From Ignelater luminosus (taxonomy: Eukaryota; Arthropoda; Insecta; Coleoptera; Elateridae): a DNA stretch of 64,000 bases. The notes beneath the pieces were generated by a model. It did not search any database. It worked only from the letters and a program-made list of their open reading frames with translations, and was not told the origin of the DNA. The stretch's first letter is position 1; every line of letters starts with the position of its first letter. The translations under genes were made by a program, and so were the position numbers. The stretch is taken from positions 20,607 to 84,606 of the forward strand of contig VTPC01090608.1 of NCBI GenBank assembly GCA_011009095.1, in the 5' to 3' direction. Below, one piece after another: positions 1-10,790 of this stretch.

Positions 1-235
1 TGAGTGAGGATGGTTTGAATTTGGCGCCACATTTAAATTATTTTCATATTGGCACTACTTGTTTACTTTTTGCAATCTGTCAAATCGGTGTTGTTTACAT
101 AGTATAATAACAAACAATACTATATAACCTCAAAAAGGATAGATTATATTATTTGACAGATTGCAAAAAGTAAACAAGTAGTGCCAACATGAAAATAATT
201 TAAATGTGGCGCCAAATTCAAACCATCCTCACTCA
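1..235. mobile_element. Palindromic MITE with 85-bp arms
   Basis: Positions 1-85 and 151-235 are inverted copies of each other over 85 bp with one mismatch that I can see (around position 48). They flank a 65-bp AT-rich spacer. The ends read TGAGTGAGGATGG outward. There is no coding capacity, so this is a non-autonomous fold-back element. The left end coincides with the window edge, so the element may extend further and no target duplication can be judged. The near-perfect arms suggest a fairly recent insertion. It lies in the intron upstream of the first visible crol exon. Confidence 0.8.
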
Positions 236-564
236 TTTACAATCACTCTGTATTATATTATAATAACCACTAGGTTTCAATTAAAATAGTTGAATCGTAA
301 TTGACATAAGAGGGTAAAATCTGCTAAATTATTATAGCAAACCTGCTCTTAAAAGAATCTGGAATGCTATTCTTTTATACCTCTGTATTCACTATAGTTC
401 AACAATTATTTTATCTATCTCTTAATTAAGAAGATGGTGTTGTTTTAGTATTCTGTTCTGTTGAACATCAAATAATACAACAGTCTAACAAGAAGTTATT
501 GTTCTATTAATATGATCTTTACATAGAAAAACACGAATGCTGATTCCGACTACTTTTTTTGTAG
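236..564 (+). other. 3' part of an upstream crol intron
   Basis: AT-rich non-coding sequence that ends in a T-rich tract and the acceptor TTTTTTTGTAG at 554-564. The TAG of this acceptor is an in-frame stop for the following exon, so the exon must begin here or later. I see no other feature. The 5' exons of crol must lie before the window. Confidence 0.6.
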
Positions 565-765
565 GGTACAACACAGAGACCACCTCCAGCTACATCTGTT
601 CCGACTGACTTACGAGTTAACACAACAGCTCTAAATGCTGTGGCATTGAGCAGTGTTGCTAAATATTGGGTTCTTACTAATTTATTACCAGGGCCAATAC
701 CGCAGGTATCAGTATATGGCTTACCTAGTTCTGCTCGTACTGATAACCAAGGTAAAATGACACAG
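565..765 (+). CDS. crol: crooked legs (crol) orthologue, first visible coding exon
   Basis: This exon follows an acceptor ending at 564 and encodes 67 codons in one open frame. The encoded stretch is Pro/Thr/Ala-rich and then reads ALNAVALSSVAKYWVLTNLL, with no domain I can name. It ends at CAG|GTACAT. Skipping 766-822 (57 nt, phase 0, acceptor CCTAG) joins it in frame to the exon at 823. An alternative donor CAG|GTATCA after 705 is also phase 0 and would give a shorter exon (117-nt intron). There is no in-frame ATG before 829, so translation starts in an upstream exon outside the window, or at 829 in a shorter isoform. I am fairly sure it is coding because the frame stays open and joins in phase. 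Confidence 0.7.
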
Positions 766-822
766 GTACATTATTCAGCTAATTTATCATTTACTCCATT
801 ACATTTTAGTAATTCTTCCTAG

Positions 823-2227
823 GAAACCATGTTAGGTCAACATGCAGGACTTATACCAGCAGATCCGCTACTTTTACAGCAACACACTCAAATACCGGTC
901 AGCATTTCTACATCCCAGGGTATTACAAATTTAGCCATACCAGCCAGTGCCATGCACTTAGAGAATCCACAAAACCACACACAAACTTTATCAAACCATC
1001 ATCAACAATCTGAAGGGCAAACGATCGTTACTCAAGCTCAAGCACAGCTTTCTCATGCCCAGCTACAAAATTCACAACAAAACCATAACCAACAGTCGCA
1101 ACAAAATATTGTGCAAGTGCAAGTACAAGATAACTTAGTGTCTGTTATAGAAGATAGTAAAGACCATAAAGACTTAATAGCTTCACAGTTAGCACAAGCT
1201 CAAATTCATTTGAGTGAAAGTCAACAATTAAGCCAACAAACATTAACGGTACAACAATTGCAGCATTTGCAAGTTCAACAAGTGTTAGATAATGTAGTTC
1301 GTATGGAAAATGCTGTAGAAAATGGACAGAATCAAACTGGACCCGATCAAGATCCTTTAGGTGGAGCAGATGGTATGCAAATAGTAAAAGATGAGAAAAA
1401 TCTACAGAACTGTACAAAATTACTTACGGGAACACAGTTTGGATTACAAGATATCAAAGCAAATTTAATGGATGTACGGACTGCTGACGGTAGTATAGTA
1501 AAGATTTCTGCAGGTATTCAAGATCAGGATCTGGCAAAAACATTAGGTGTGGAAATGGTGCAAAATATGTATAAAGTAAATGTGGATGATATTAATCAGT
1601 TGCTTGCATATCATGAAGTTTTTGGAAAATTACAAGGTGAAATCTCGACCGGACCAAATAATGTTACTACAAATAATACTAACGTGAATCTGCAGACTGC
1701 AAATGCTATTGCTAGTAATATTCAAATAGTTACTCCAAAGAGTTTAAATGAAAATGAACAAGAAGCATCAACGAGTTCTATTGCTGCCGATAGCCCACCA
1801 GCAATTATAACAGGAAACCACGTGTGCGATTTATGTGGGAAAATGTTTCAATTCCGTTACCAGTTAATAGTACATAGACGTTATCATACGGAAAGGAAGC
1901 CATTTACTTGCCAAGTTTGTGGAAAAGCGTTTACAAATGCGCAAGAACTTACGAGGCATGGTAAATGCCATCTAGGGGGTAGTATGTTTACATGTGCTGT
2001 GTGTTTTCATGTTTTTGCTAACGCTGCCTCATTAGAACGCCATATGAAACGCCATTCCACAGATAAACCTTATAATTGCACAATATGTGGGAAAGCATTT
2101 GCAAGAAAAGAACATCTAGATAACCATACCAGATGTCATACAGGAGAAACGCCTTATAGATGTCAGTATTGTGCAAAAACTTTCACAAGAAAGGAACATA
2201 TGGTTAATCATGTTCGCAAGCATACAG
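823..2227 (+). CDS. crol: crol exon: glutamine-rich N-terminal region and zinc fingers 1-5
   Basis: crol is a nuclear C2H2 zinc-finger transcription factor. In Drosophila it is an ecdysone-induced regulator needed for leg morphogenesis and it affects Wingless signalling and cell-cycle genes. This exon encodes a long Gln/Asn-rich, probably regulatory, region (codons from 823 to about 1560). A conserved block starting MYKVNVDDINQLLAYHEVFG follows near 1567, matching my memory of the crol N-terminal region. Five C2H2 fingers follow from 1825: CDLCGKMFQFRYQLIVHRRY and similar, the fifth being of the type TRKEHMVNHVRKH. The exon ends ACAG|GTAAGG at 2227, phase 1, splitting the linker Gly after finger 5. 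The open frame runs on to a stop at 2259 only by intron read-through. No frameshift is seen. The paralogue question is small because finger order and spacers match crol. Confidence 0.9.
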
Positions 2228-2869
2228 GTAAGGAATCTTTTAATTTTTGTTTTACTTAACACAGTTTGTCCAGAAATTCCTAAATTAATGATTTAAAAAA
2301 TTAAATTTTGTCAGAATGCCAAACATGAGTTTCTTCCAAACCTTAAAAGTTCAAACATTTGGGATTTCTAAGTAGACACCTTTGGTAGTTATTAAGTACG
2401 TGATATGAAAGATATAGACAAATAATACTTCAAAATTAACAAAGCCAATAATAATTGATCAAATTTCTTATTTACAAAGATATCTACTGCTTGTGTTTAC
2501 AAAGAGCTCAAGAACTATTTGCTTCTTCATGATAACAAGAAAGAATAATTCACTTTTTTGTTTCTTGAGTTTTAAACTTGAGGAAATGATCTGAAATGTT
2601 TCTTCAGTATTGCTTTTACACATTCTATACCTCGAGCAATCCAGATTCGTGCATTATAATGATACAAATTTGAATTACATGATTAATACATTTCAAATTT
2701 TGTTTACTGCAACTTTAAGAGGGCCTAAAACTTTAAAAATGAATTTTGAGCTCTGAAGCGAATTTTTAATTATTTAAAGAACAAATCTTCAAATAGGTAA
2801 TAAAAAAATTTTGTGATAGAATTCAGTTGTGTTACAAAAATATTTACAATTGCACCATATCAATTTTAG

Positions 2870-3320
2870 ATCTTTGAAGATTGCATAGAGATTTTTGGGA
2901 TTTTGCAAAGATTTTTCAGATTGTTGAGTTTCTTAAAGGTTTTGAAACGCAATAATGAGCATTAAAAGTAAAATAGATCGGATTGTTGAGATTTTTACTG
3001 AGATTTTATGATTTTTCGGATTCTATGATTTTCGAAATTTTATGAAGATTTTTCAGATTGTTAAAGTTAAACAAAACAAAGAATAAGATTGTTAAAGTTT
3101 TTGAAATGCAATAATGGATATTAAACGGTTCAGATTGTTGAAATTTTACCAAGATTGTACAGATTTCTACCGAGATTTTACAGATTTTAACTAAGATTTT
3201 GCAGAATTCACAGAAAATTTCAGAAATTTTGAGAACCGTGGAAAAGATTGTTTGAATTCTTGGGATTTTTGAGTGGATTTTAAAGGTTTTACAGATTGCA
3301 ATCGAGATTTTTGGTTAAGT
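2870..3320. repeat. Degenerate A/T-rich repeat with an internal duplication of about 160 bp
   Basis: The stretch is built from variants of AGATTTTnCAGATTG. A longer segment containing TTTGAAACGCAATAATG near 2940 recurs about 160 bp later as TTTGAAATGCAATAATG near 3100, which suggests a diverged tandem duplication. It is non-coding and intronic. Confidence 0.55.
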
Positions 3321-3893
3321 GTACAACAGATTTTTTCTTGACTTACCCCTCATGATTACCTATATCAAATATTAGTAATCTAATTTGAAAATATTGTTAC
3401 TAGAAAATGCAGCATAAATGTAAAATTCATATTTTAAATAATCATGACAGTTCGGGTTATTGACATCATTCCAGCATTTAATTTTTGTGGAAAAATAATG
3501 CAGCATTTATTTCAAAGAAGATGCTACTAGCTGTTTGAATAGTAAGATATTTGCAGACAATAAAGTATTATTTATTTTTGATAATCACACTAACAAGCGT
3601 CTACTGTGATGCTAATACATCTGATACTGAAGAAGTCTACAAAATAAATAAAACCTGACAAAGGTAACTGCTTTGAAAATAAATGGAAGAGCAGGGAGTG
3701 ACTTTGGTTGCTCACTGAACTTCACCCTTTGTGTTTAATATTATATTTATTTTTTGCTGTATGTGTATCGTTATTAGAAATTTGTTCATTTGTGCAATAA
3801 AGACATTATTATTATTATTAAATAACATCTGAACTCTAAAATTAAAAATTTTATCCACTAACTGAAATTAGATAGTGAAGTGAATCTAAAGTA

Positions 3894-5198
3894 AAGGGTT
3901 TTCCAATAAGAGGTGTTATTTTGATATTCAAAGAAAAGTGCCATTTTTTAATATAAATGATCGGATGTTTATTTCATTATAAAGAGGAAGGTATGCCGTT
4001 AATAGTGGAAAATAACATCAGGCAAATGACCACCACGACCACGCTTACAGGACAATATCCTTTTCATGAAATTTTCCATAACCAAATCGCAAAGTGGCTG
4101 CCCTATGTCCTCGATAGCCTCACGAATTCCATCTTTGAGGTCTTGAATCGACGCTGGGCTGTTGGCGTAGACCTTCTCTTTCACGTGGCCCCAAAGAAAG
4201 AAGTCGCAAGGTGTTAAATCACAAGATCTCGGTGGCCAATTGTGATCACCTCTTCGAGAGATAACACGGTCCGGAAACTTTTTCCGTAAAAGATCAATGG
4301 TTTCGTTGCTTGTGTGGCACGTAGCGCCGTCTTGTTGAAAGTAAACGTTGTCCAGATCAATACCATCCAATTCCGGCCATAAAAAATCGTTAATCATCTC
4401 TCGATAGCGCAATCCAGTCACCGTAACTGTTGCTCCAGCCTCATTTTCGAAAAAGTAAGGTCCAATGACTCCGCCGGACCATAAACCGCACCAAACAGTC
4501 ACACGTTGAGGATAGAGAGACTTTTCAACAATAACTCTTGGATTTTCTGAGCCCCAGATCCGACAATTTTGCTTGTTGACGAAGCCACCGAGGTGGAAAT
4601 GGGCCTCATCACTCAAGATGATTTTTCGATGGAATTCTGGATCATTTTCATGCATTTCAACGACCCAATCAGCAAAGACACGACGTTGTTGATGATCGGC
4701 CGGCTTGAGTTCTTGTGTTAACTGGACTTTATAAGCCTTAAGACCCAAATCTTTATGCAAAATACGGTGTAATGACGTTTGTGGAATGGCTAATTCCAAA
4801 GAACGACGAGGAATGGACAAACCTGGGTTTTCTTTAACACTTTCGGCTACAACAGCAATATTCTCGGCTGTTCTTGAGCGACGTGCACGGGTTTTATTCT
4901 TCACATCACTAACTTGTCCCAAGAGCTCGAATTTTTTCACCAATTTCTGTATTGCGGTCCGACAAGGTGCTTCACGGTGACCCAAAAATGTTCGAGTTTT
5001 ACGAACCGTCTCTGCCAAATTTTCACCATTTTTATAGTGAATTTTAATAATTTCAGTGCGTTGTTGAAGCGTGTATCGTTCCATATTTATTAATGGCGTA
5101 GTTTCTACTTGTCAAATGTCAAAAAATGATAGCTTCAAAAGTGACATCTACCGAAATAGCGGGCTATTCAAAATAACACCTCTTATTGGAAAACCCTT
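3894..5198 (-). mobile_element. Complete Tc1/mariner-superfamily transposon, 1305 bp
   Basis: The element is bounded by perfect 31-bp terminal inverted repeats, 3894-3924 and 5168-5198, starting AAGGGTTTTCCAATAAGAGG. Each end is flanked by TA (3892-3893 and 5199-5200), the target duplication typical of this superfamily. Between the ends lies one uninterrupted 361-codon transposase gene on the - strand. It sits antisense within the large crol intron. All structural parts expected of an autonomous copy are present. Whether it moves cannot be told from sequence alone. Confidence 0.95.
3999..5084 (-). CDS. Mariner-like transposase, 361 aa, apparently intact
   Basis: A cut-and-paste DDD transposase that would excise and insert its element at TA sites. 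Residues about 8-57 form an N-terminal helix-turn-helix region that would bind the inverted repeats, and a second HTH-like region lies around residues 60-115. The RNase-H-fold catalytic domain follows, with D159 (motif IILSDEAHFHLGG), D252 (YFQQDGATCH) and D289 (PPRSCDLTPCDFFLWG). There are 36 residues between the second and third Asp, against 34 in classical mariners, so it belongs to a variant subfamily that I do not name. The length (361 aa) is normal and there is no stop or frameshift. The ATG at 5084 lies 114 nt inside the right end. Confidence 0.93.
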   Translation of the reverse strand: MERYTLQQRTEIIKIHYKNGENLAETVRKTRTFLGHREAPCRTAIQKLVKKFELLGQVSDVKNKTRARRSRTAENIAVVAESVKENPGLSIPRRSLELAIPQTSLHRILHKDLGLKAYKVQLTQELKPADHQQRRVFADWVVEMHENDPEFHRKIILSDEAHFHLGGFVNKQNCRIWGSENPRVIVEKSLYPQRVTVWCGLWSGGVIGPYFFENEAGATVTVTGLRYREMINDFLWPELDGIDLDNVYFQQDGATCHTSNETIDLLRKKFPDRVISRRGDHNWPPRSCDLTPCDFFLWGHVKEKVYANSPASIQDLKDGIREAIEDIGQPLCDLVMENFMKRILSCKRGRGGHLPDVIFHY

Positions 5199-6459
5199 TA
5201 GTTTTAAATTAATCAAAATTATAACTTTCTTGTGATCTATCTTGTACATATAGAATGTCTTTAAAGTATGTCACAGTATTTTAGGGGGTCATTCTAAGCA
5301 AAACAGTTAATATAAATATAAGTCCTCTAGAGTCCCAGTTTTTGAGATACAGAATATTGAAAGTTTATAAAAAAAATGCAATTTTTCTCTAAATACTTTT
5401 AGAGTGACTTATTTTATCAGATTCAGATTTGGCAGGATGTTTCCTCTCTTTTAAGTGTAACTTACATGGTACATTTACATGGTAAAATCCATGTACAGGG
5501 TGTTTGGTTTCTCCAGTGATGCACACAACTTTGATTTTTTCATAGTTATGGTAGGTATGGTTTTTATTAGTGAAATTGGAAATTTAGGCTTTTGCAATCC
5601 TTTTTTTATCCTTGTCATTTTTCTCTAAATCTAATGGTTTCTGATTAAAATAATATTTTATTTTTCAGATTTGCTTCCCTAAAAATTTTGTTACTAAGAG
5701 AAAACTGCAGTAGGCTGATTTCAAGATAATTTATTTAAAAAATATTAAACTAAACAAACTTATAAACTAATTTTAAATAAACTTGTTATAAGAATTCATT
5801 TATTTATGGGCCCTGTATTGTATTGTATCACATATGAAAACTTGTATGTCTGTATCATGTATCTAACAAAATCAACGAGTTAACATGGCTAAATATGGAT
5901 AACCGTTGGAGGTTTCAGTTAGTGTTGTTCACATAAACTGCTTCTACATCTCTTAATTCTGAATTGATATTGAGGTCTTGCATATACTCTGTAAATACAT
6001 GCTATAACTATGTTCTAACTATGCAACAGTTAAGATTTACAACTCAATCCTGCAGGACATGAAAACAAAGCATTTTAGCAGTTACAAACATTAATTAAAG
6101 AATCTCTTTTTACAAAAACAGTGAAGTATGTTTATTTTGTTATTTACTACAGTATATTGTTCTCCATATTTATACAGTGCTTGTAGGAAAGAACAAGTCC
6201 CACATGACCAAATTTAAATTTGGCGCTTGGTGCTTCCTGTAGGTTGGTAGTGGTTGAGCAGTTTGAAGAAATAAAATTACTAAATGCTATTATTCAGTTT
6301 CATAACTTCATTTTTGAGTTACTGGTGTTTGCTGTCTTTTAAATAACTATAAATAATAAATTCTATTTTTTTATATTTTTAAATACTGCTTCATATTAGT
6401 ACCATTGATTGACATTTTCCATCTTCTGAGGAGGTTACGTTGCTGTCAATTAAGCTATA

Positions 6460-7342
6460 CAGTGTGTCCATATTTCGATGCTCACTATTGGGATCTCGGA
6501 AATTGTAAGAGATACGAAGTCGGTTAAATTAGAAGAAATTTGGCTATTTTGGAGATCAATTTACATATGCTTTTGTTTTTACTAGATATTTGCTAAAAAC
6601 GAAATTATCTTTTTTTTTTTTAAATAAAAAGCATTTCCCATGTAGTGTGCCATGGCTTTAAACATATGAAAATCATTGATTTTTGTCAGATAAATTACAT
6701 TTGTTATGTAACAATTGCTAAAACAAAACAAAAGATGCTTTTAAGATACTTTACTGAGCATTCACAGATAGCATCAAATAAGCAGCTAATGCCCCATAAA
6801 AGCGTATTTATTTTGTTTTAGCCATTTTTGCATAACAAATTAATTTGATAAAAATCCACGACTTTGTGTGTTAGATGTCATGGCACACTATGATGAAAAA
6901 TGATTTTCACTTCATAACTCTGTAAAACAAAAGAATAGCTATGTCAAACCATGTATCACTAAAAAGCATTTAAGGCGTGCAGTTCAGTAATATGGAAATC
7001 ATGTAGGCGTTCCATTAGAAAAAATTTGGATTTACGTTTCACCGCCGAAATAAAACAAAAGACAATTACGAAAATAATTTTTTTGTTTCGGAGTAAATTC
7101 TCTAAAACACTCTCTTTGCTGTTCTTTTCTATCTTTGCTCGTTCCCGAAATATTTCATTTAAAAAAAAAATAAGATAATTTCGTTTTTAGCAAATATCTA
7201 GTAAGTCGTGAACTTTTTTGGAAAAACAAAAGCATAAGTAAATTGATCTCCAAAATAGCTAAATTTTTTTTAATTGAACCGACTTTGTATCTCTTACAGT
7301 TTCCGAGATCCCAATAGTGAGCATCGAAATGTGGACACACTG
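6460..7342. mobile_element. Long-inverted-repeat element of about 883 bp, non-autonomous
   Basis: The sequence starting CAGTGTGTCCATATTTCGAT at 6460 returns in inverted orientation ending at 7342. The similarity runs through roughly 150 bp on each side (blocks such as GATCTCGGAAA and GATCAATTTAC). Both ends abut TA (6458-6459 and 7343-7344), as expected of a Tc1/mariner-type MITE. The short - strand open frame near 7155-7340 is only the terminal repeat read as codons. A second palindrome is nested in the centre. Confidence 0.8.
6645..6888. mobile_element. Inner palindromic MITE nested in the 6460-7342 element
   Basis: GTGTGCCATG at 6645 and CATGGCACAC ending at 6888 are inverted ends flanked by TA on both sides. 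The arms stay similar for roughly 90 bp, including a shared stretch GCTAAAACAAAA, but are more diverged than a fresh insertion. It is best read as a second TA-specific MITE inserted into the larger one, though a single compound palindrome is possible. Confidence 0.6.
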
Positions 7343-8587
7343 TATAAGCTACCTAAGGGAAATTAATCAGGCTTGCCATTTTGCAACTTTGGTTGCCTAA
7401 ATAGCTATGATCACTTGGGACTCGCTCTTTTTTGAGACTACTGTATATGTTTTACATGTCTTTTTATCTTTCTTTTTTACCTGACCCCTGGTTAGAGTTA
7501 ACCTGTGGCTAGATTTCGCCAAGGATTCATGCATTAATAAAAAATTTCCCATGTAATGTTTTCTTCATCATTGTGTTTTGTTTTTGCAAATTGAAATAAA
7601 AATGATTTGTTATTATTATTTCTAACATTATTACAAAACATCTGCATTTTTTCATGAACCTTCAACACTGTATATCGCAAAAAGTGGGGCTAGGTTTTTT
7701 GTTTAGAAAGACCTATAGAATCACCTCCTGAAATATTGTGATGTACTTTAAGAACACTCTGTATATTACAGTAATTTGCATTTATCTTAACTGTCCCATA
7801 TAGTAGAGCTTACTCATGGTCCTTAGACTATATATGCTGCCAACTGATAACTTGACATTGGTTAGAACACCAATGTATGTTGCCAGTTGATAAATAAAAT
7901 TAGAAAACTTAAATACTGTGATTGCAGAATAATTTATTCTTTGCTGTGATATCAAATATTTAATTCATAACTATCTTAGTGTACTGTAATTTGACTAGGT
8001 ATATGATGGTGTTGGATTTGAGCGTATAAAGCAGTGGAGCTTACTTACTAACATTAAAGAGTATCTAATTGAACATAATACTTTAATGAAAATCAGAAGC
8101 AGGAAATGAATACATTCACCTAGCAAGCTAACATAATTACAGTTAGCATTGAGTGCATTCAGGGATGCTTCAGTTGCTTAATTCGGTGGGAATTTTATCA
8201 GTGTATGCTAGGCTTCAGCAAAGAATAATTCCTTGAATGACTGCAATATTGCATGCACATTGGCTTGTCTTTTTGATTGAAGGTTGAACTAAGTTTGAGG
8301 TTAGGAAACTGCTTTCACCACTTCCTTTGACAGTGCTGACAAACTCGGGTTATAATCTAGAGACTAAATAAAATATTCAGCACCTTCTTTTCAGCAATAT
8401 GTTAGTTTGTTTATTCAGGAAAGTTAGAATCTCGGTTCCTGAATGCACCTATTGATATTCATTATACTATAAGTCATTAAAAATTAGAGCTACTTTTGCT
8501 TCATTTATGAGTTTCAGGTCCTTTTCATTGAGTTTTTCTTCTTTTTAACTTGATTACTGAGAGCTACAGGGGGGGATGGATAATCAA

Positions 8588-9602
8588 GACTGTACACTAT
8601 AAAATCTGGTCACTTTCAAATGATCATAAAAGAATAAAAAATGAGTCAAACCCAAATTCAATTTTTATTGTGAACATACGAACCATAATTTAAGTGTAAT
8701 ACATCTTGTTTTTTTAAATCTTCTCAAGTTAAATGACTAAAATCTTGAACTTTCTTCTTAACACTCATCATTAATTTTTATACAGTATCTTCAGTTACTG
8801 AATTTGCTGCCTACTGCCACTTTCTTTTGAAATCACCCATGTCTTTCTGACTGACATTTTACCAGAGCCCAATATTTCTCAACTGGGTGAAGCTCAGGAC
8901 AGTTAGGTAGATATATCGATCTTGGTACAACTAGCACGCTATGATTTTCATACCATTCCATGGCAGATTTTCCATAATGGTAAGATGTTTTGTAAGACAC
9001 ATCTTCACAAAAATTTCTTGGTTTATTGTCCCCATTGAAATGAAACTTTGACTTCTTCAGCCTCAAGAACGGATGGCTTGCCAGACTAAAAATCTTTTTG
9101 AAGATTTCGACAATTTTCTCTTCTTAAACCTATCAGGACACTTGTTGGTGCTGTATAAAATTTCTGGCTAGGTAACTGTAATCCTGTTCTAGTTTTAACT
9201 GTTTTTAATAACGTTATGTACTGACAAGTTTGGATTCCTTCTGAATATCTCACAACCTTTTTATCTTTATTTACACTTGCTAATCTCCAGTTCTTTTCGC
9301 TGCTAGGTTTTCTTATAATTGTCATACTTTCTTCAAATCGTTTTAAGACACTAGATACAATTGATTTAGCTATATTTAGCTTCTTTACCGTCTTCCAGTG
9401 CAATAATTTAATTTAAAGGATGTTTGGAAACAATTTTATTTCTCAAAACTTCTTTTTTTGACGACATTTTAATTATTTATCAAACTGACATGTAGCAATA
9501 ACCAAATTGTAAACATCATTTTTAAGGCAAGTAATATCCAAACCTTGTCTATGTCAAAAAGTGTAGGTGACGGAAAGTGGCCAGATTTTATTGTATACAG
9601 TC
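8588..9602 (-). mobile_element. Degenerate Tc1/mariner-like element
   Basis: Inverted ends can be aligned: ATAAAATCTGGTCACTTTC near 8598 on the left and its inverted variant near 9572-9592 on the right. Between them are two out-of-register transposase fragments on the - strand. Exact ends are uncertain by a few bases because the similarity runs into the flanks. Confidence 0.6.
8833..9403 (-). pseudogene. Tc1/mariner-like transposase relic
   Basis: Two - strand frames, 9086-9403 and 8833-9066, are the remains of a transposase. The upstream part has the basic stretch VLKRFEESMTIIRKPSSE followed by a helix-turn-helix-like region. The downstream part ends YLPNCPELHPVEKYWALVK, the PE-x-P-x-E-x-YW region that carries the last catalytic acidic residue in a branch of the IS630/Tc1 superfamily. 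The central catalytic Asp motifs are not recognisable and the frames do not join, so the copy is dead and internally deleted. Confidence 0.65.
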
Positions 9603-9954
9603 TTTATGCCTATTGTACATGGTTGCTCTTCTCTTCCTGTATCATTCATGTTCTAGAATGGTGGTATGTACACTCTTGGGGGTACACAAAGCTTTGTCAT
9701 GAGGTATGCAGGTTTAGTCATCTCACTGAAAGGGCAGTCTAAATTTATAAATAATCACAATTTTGCATATAGTATGTATATTTTGTATTACTTACAAGGG
9801 GACAATGCATTCAGTACATTCGGAATTGGGGTGCCAATTTTTGTGGTGATTCTAGAGGCCAAAAGAAATATGTGTGTCTTGACGTTTTGTTGAATGCTCC
9901 GTAGTTTTTGAGTTACGAATTTTTGAAAATATCATGCTATGCAGCAGCCGTACT

Positions 9955-10048
9955 GTTAGGGCGTTCAACCAGCTTGAGTGGTGTGGTTAGTAGAGTATTT
10001 TCTTCATAATGTGTGCAGTACAAGTTTTATCCCCTATTCCGTAACATT
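9955..10048 (+). repeat. tRNA-like (SINE-like) segment
   Basis: It contains GTGGTTAGTAGAG, resembling a tRNA A box, and TTTTATCCCCTATTCC at the position of a B box. A related but diverged copy lies inverted at 10712-10790, where the B-box-like sequence is better preserved. It is probably a decayed tRNA-derived SINE head, or one arm of a larger inverted-repeat element. Confidence 0.35.
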
Positions 10049-10711
10049 TGTAAATGTCGATCAGACCATAATTAACTGAGTTATGAATTTTTTAGTTGGG
10101 CATAGCGGAAGACCTTGGAAAAAAGTGCAAAGTTAACCAAAATTGAAAACCAGATTTCCCCCGTACCCCTTATAGTTTTTGAGCTAGTAACCCTCTTAGG
10201 TTTGACTTGTCGCGCCCTCTTGCGGCCGAACCGTAGAAAGTGGGAGATCGATTCGAGCGGCATCAGACGCAGGTGAAGACACTCAATTGGGATACTAAAT
10301 GCCGTTTTGATATATTTGCAAAATTCCCACCCCCTCGCCCATCTCACGGACGCTTATGGATTCGATTATAAATCTATCAGTAACAAGACATTCCAGGGAG
10401 GCTCTACATTGTGGTTCCTCTAGTTCCAGATTGTTTTTGTTCATTTTCGTCCCCGTTTTCTCTGCGTGCAACGTGTTTGAAGGTCCTAAAGTCTCACTTA
10501 CTCTCCAGGTCAAAATTAGCTCATGCGTTTTCTAGTTATTCCAATTTTTTGTTTTGAAAAGTGCAAAATTGCCAACTTTGTCTCCCCTCGCTCTCCTTCT
10601 ATTGAGAAATTAGTGAAATACCTTCAGATGCCATAAAAGTATGTAATTCATTTGATACTTAGGGTAATATGGTGAGTAAGTGTTGAAATAAAAAAGAAAA
10701 AGATACAAAAG

Positions 10712-10790
10712 TTATGGAGTAGGGGATCGAACTTATGCTACACGTGTTATGAAGCAAACACTCAAAGCCAGTTGATGTGAGATAAAGTAC
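10712..10790 (-). repeat. tRNA-like (SINE-like) segment, inverted partner of 9955-10048
   Basis: Read on the - strand it contains GTTTGCTTCATAAC followed by AAGTTCGATCCCCTACTCC. The latter is a good match to a tRNA B box and T-loop (GTTCGATCC). It shares the blocks TTCATAA, ATCCCCTA and TCC-TAAC with the + strand copy 660 bp upstream. No folded tRNA with a full anticodon arm and acceptor stem could be drawn by eye. Confidence 0.4.

Noticed and set aside
829..2259. Treating the open frame as a complete 476-residue gene
   Set aside because: It ends by read-through of a clear GTAAGG donor after zinc finger 5, and its continuation is found in phase at 11159.
3957..4217. 86-codon + strand frame over the mariner
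   Set aside because: Antisense shadow of the intact transposase.
10081..10347. 88-codon - strand frame
   Set aside because: No recognisable motif, and it lies within the intronic repeat-like segment.
9545..10513. Four short frames between the Tc1 relic and the tRNA-like pair
   Set aside because: No domain, no conserved splice sites, composition chance-like. The segment is intronic.
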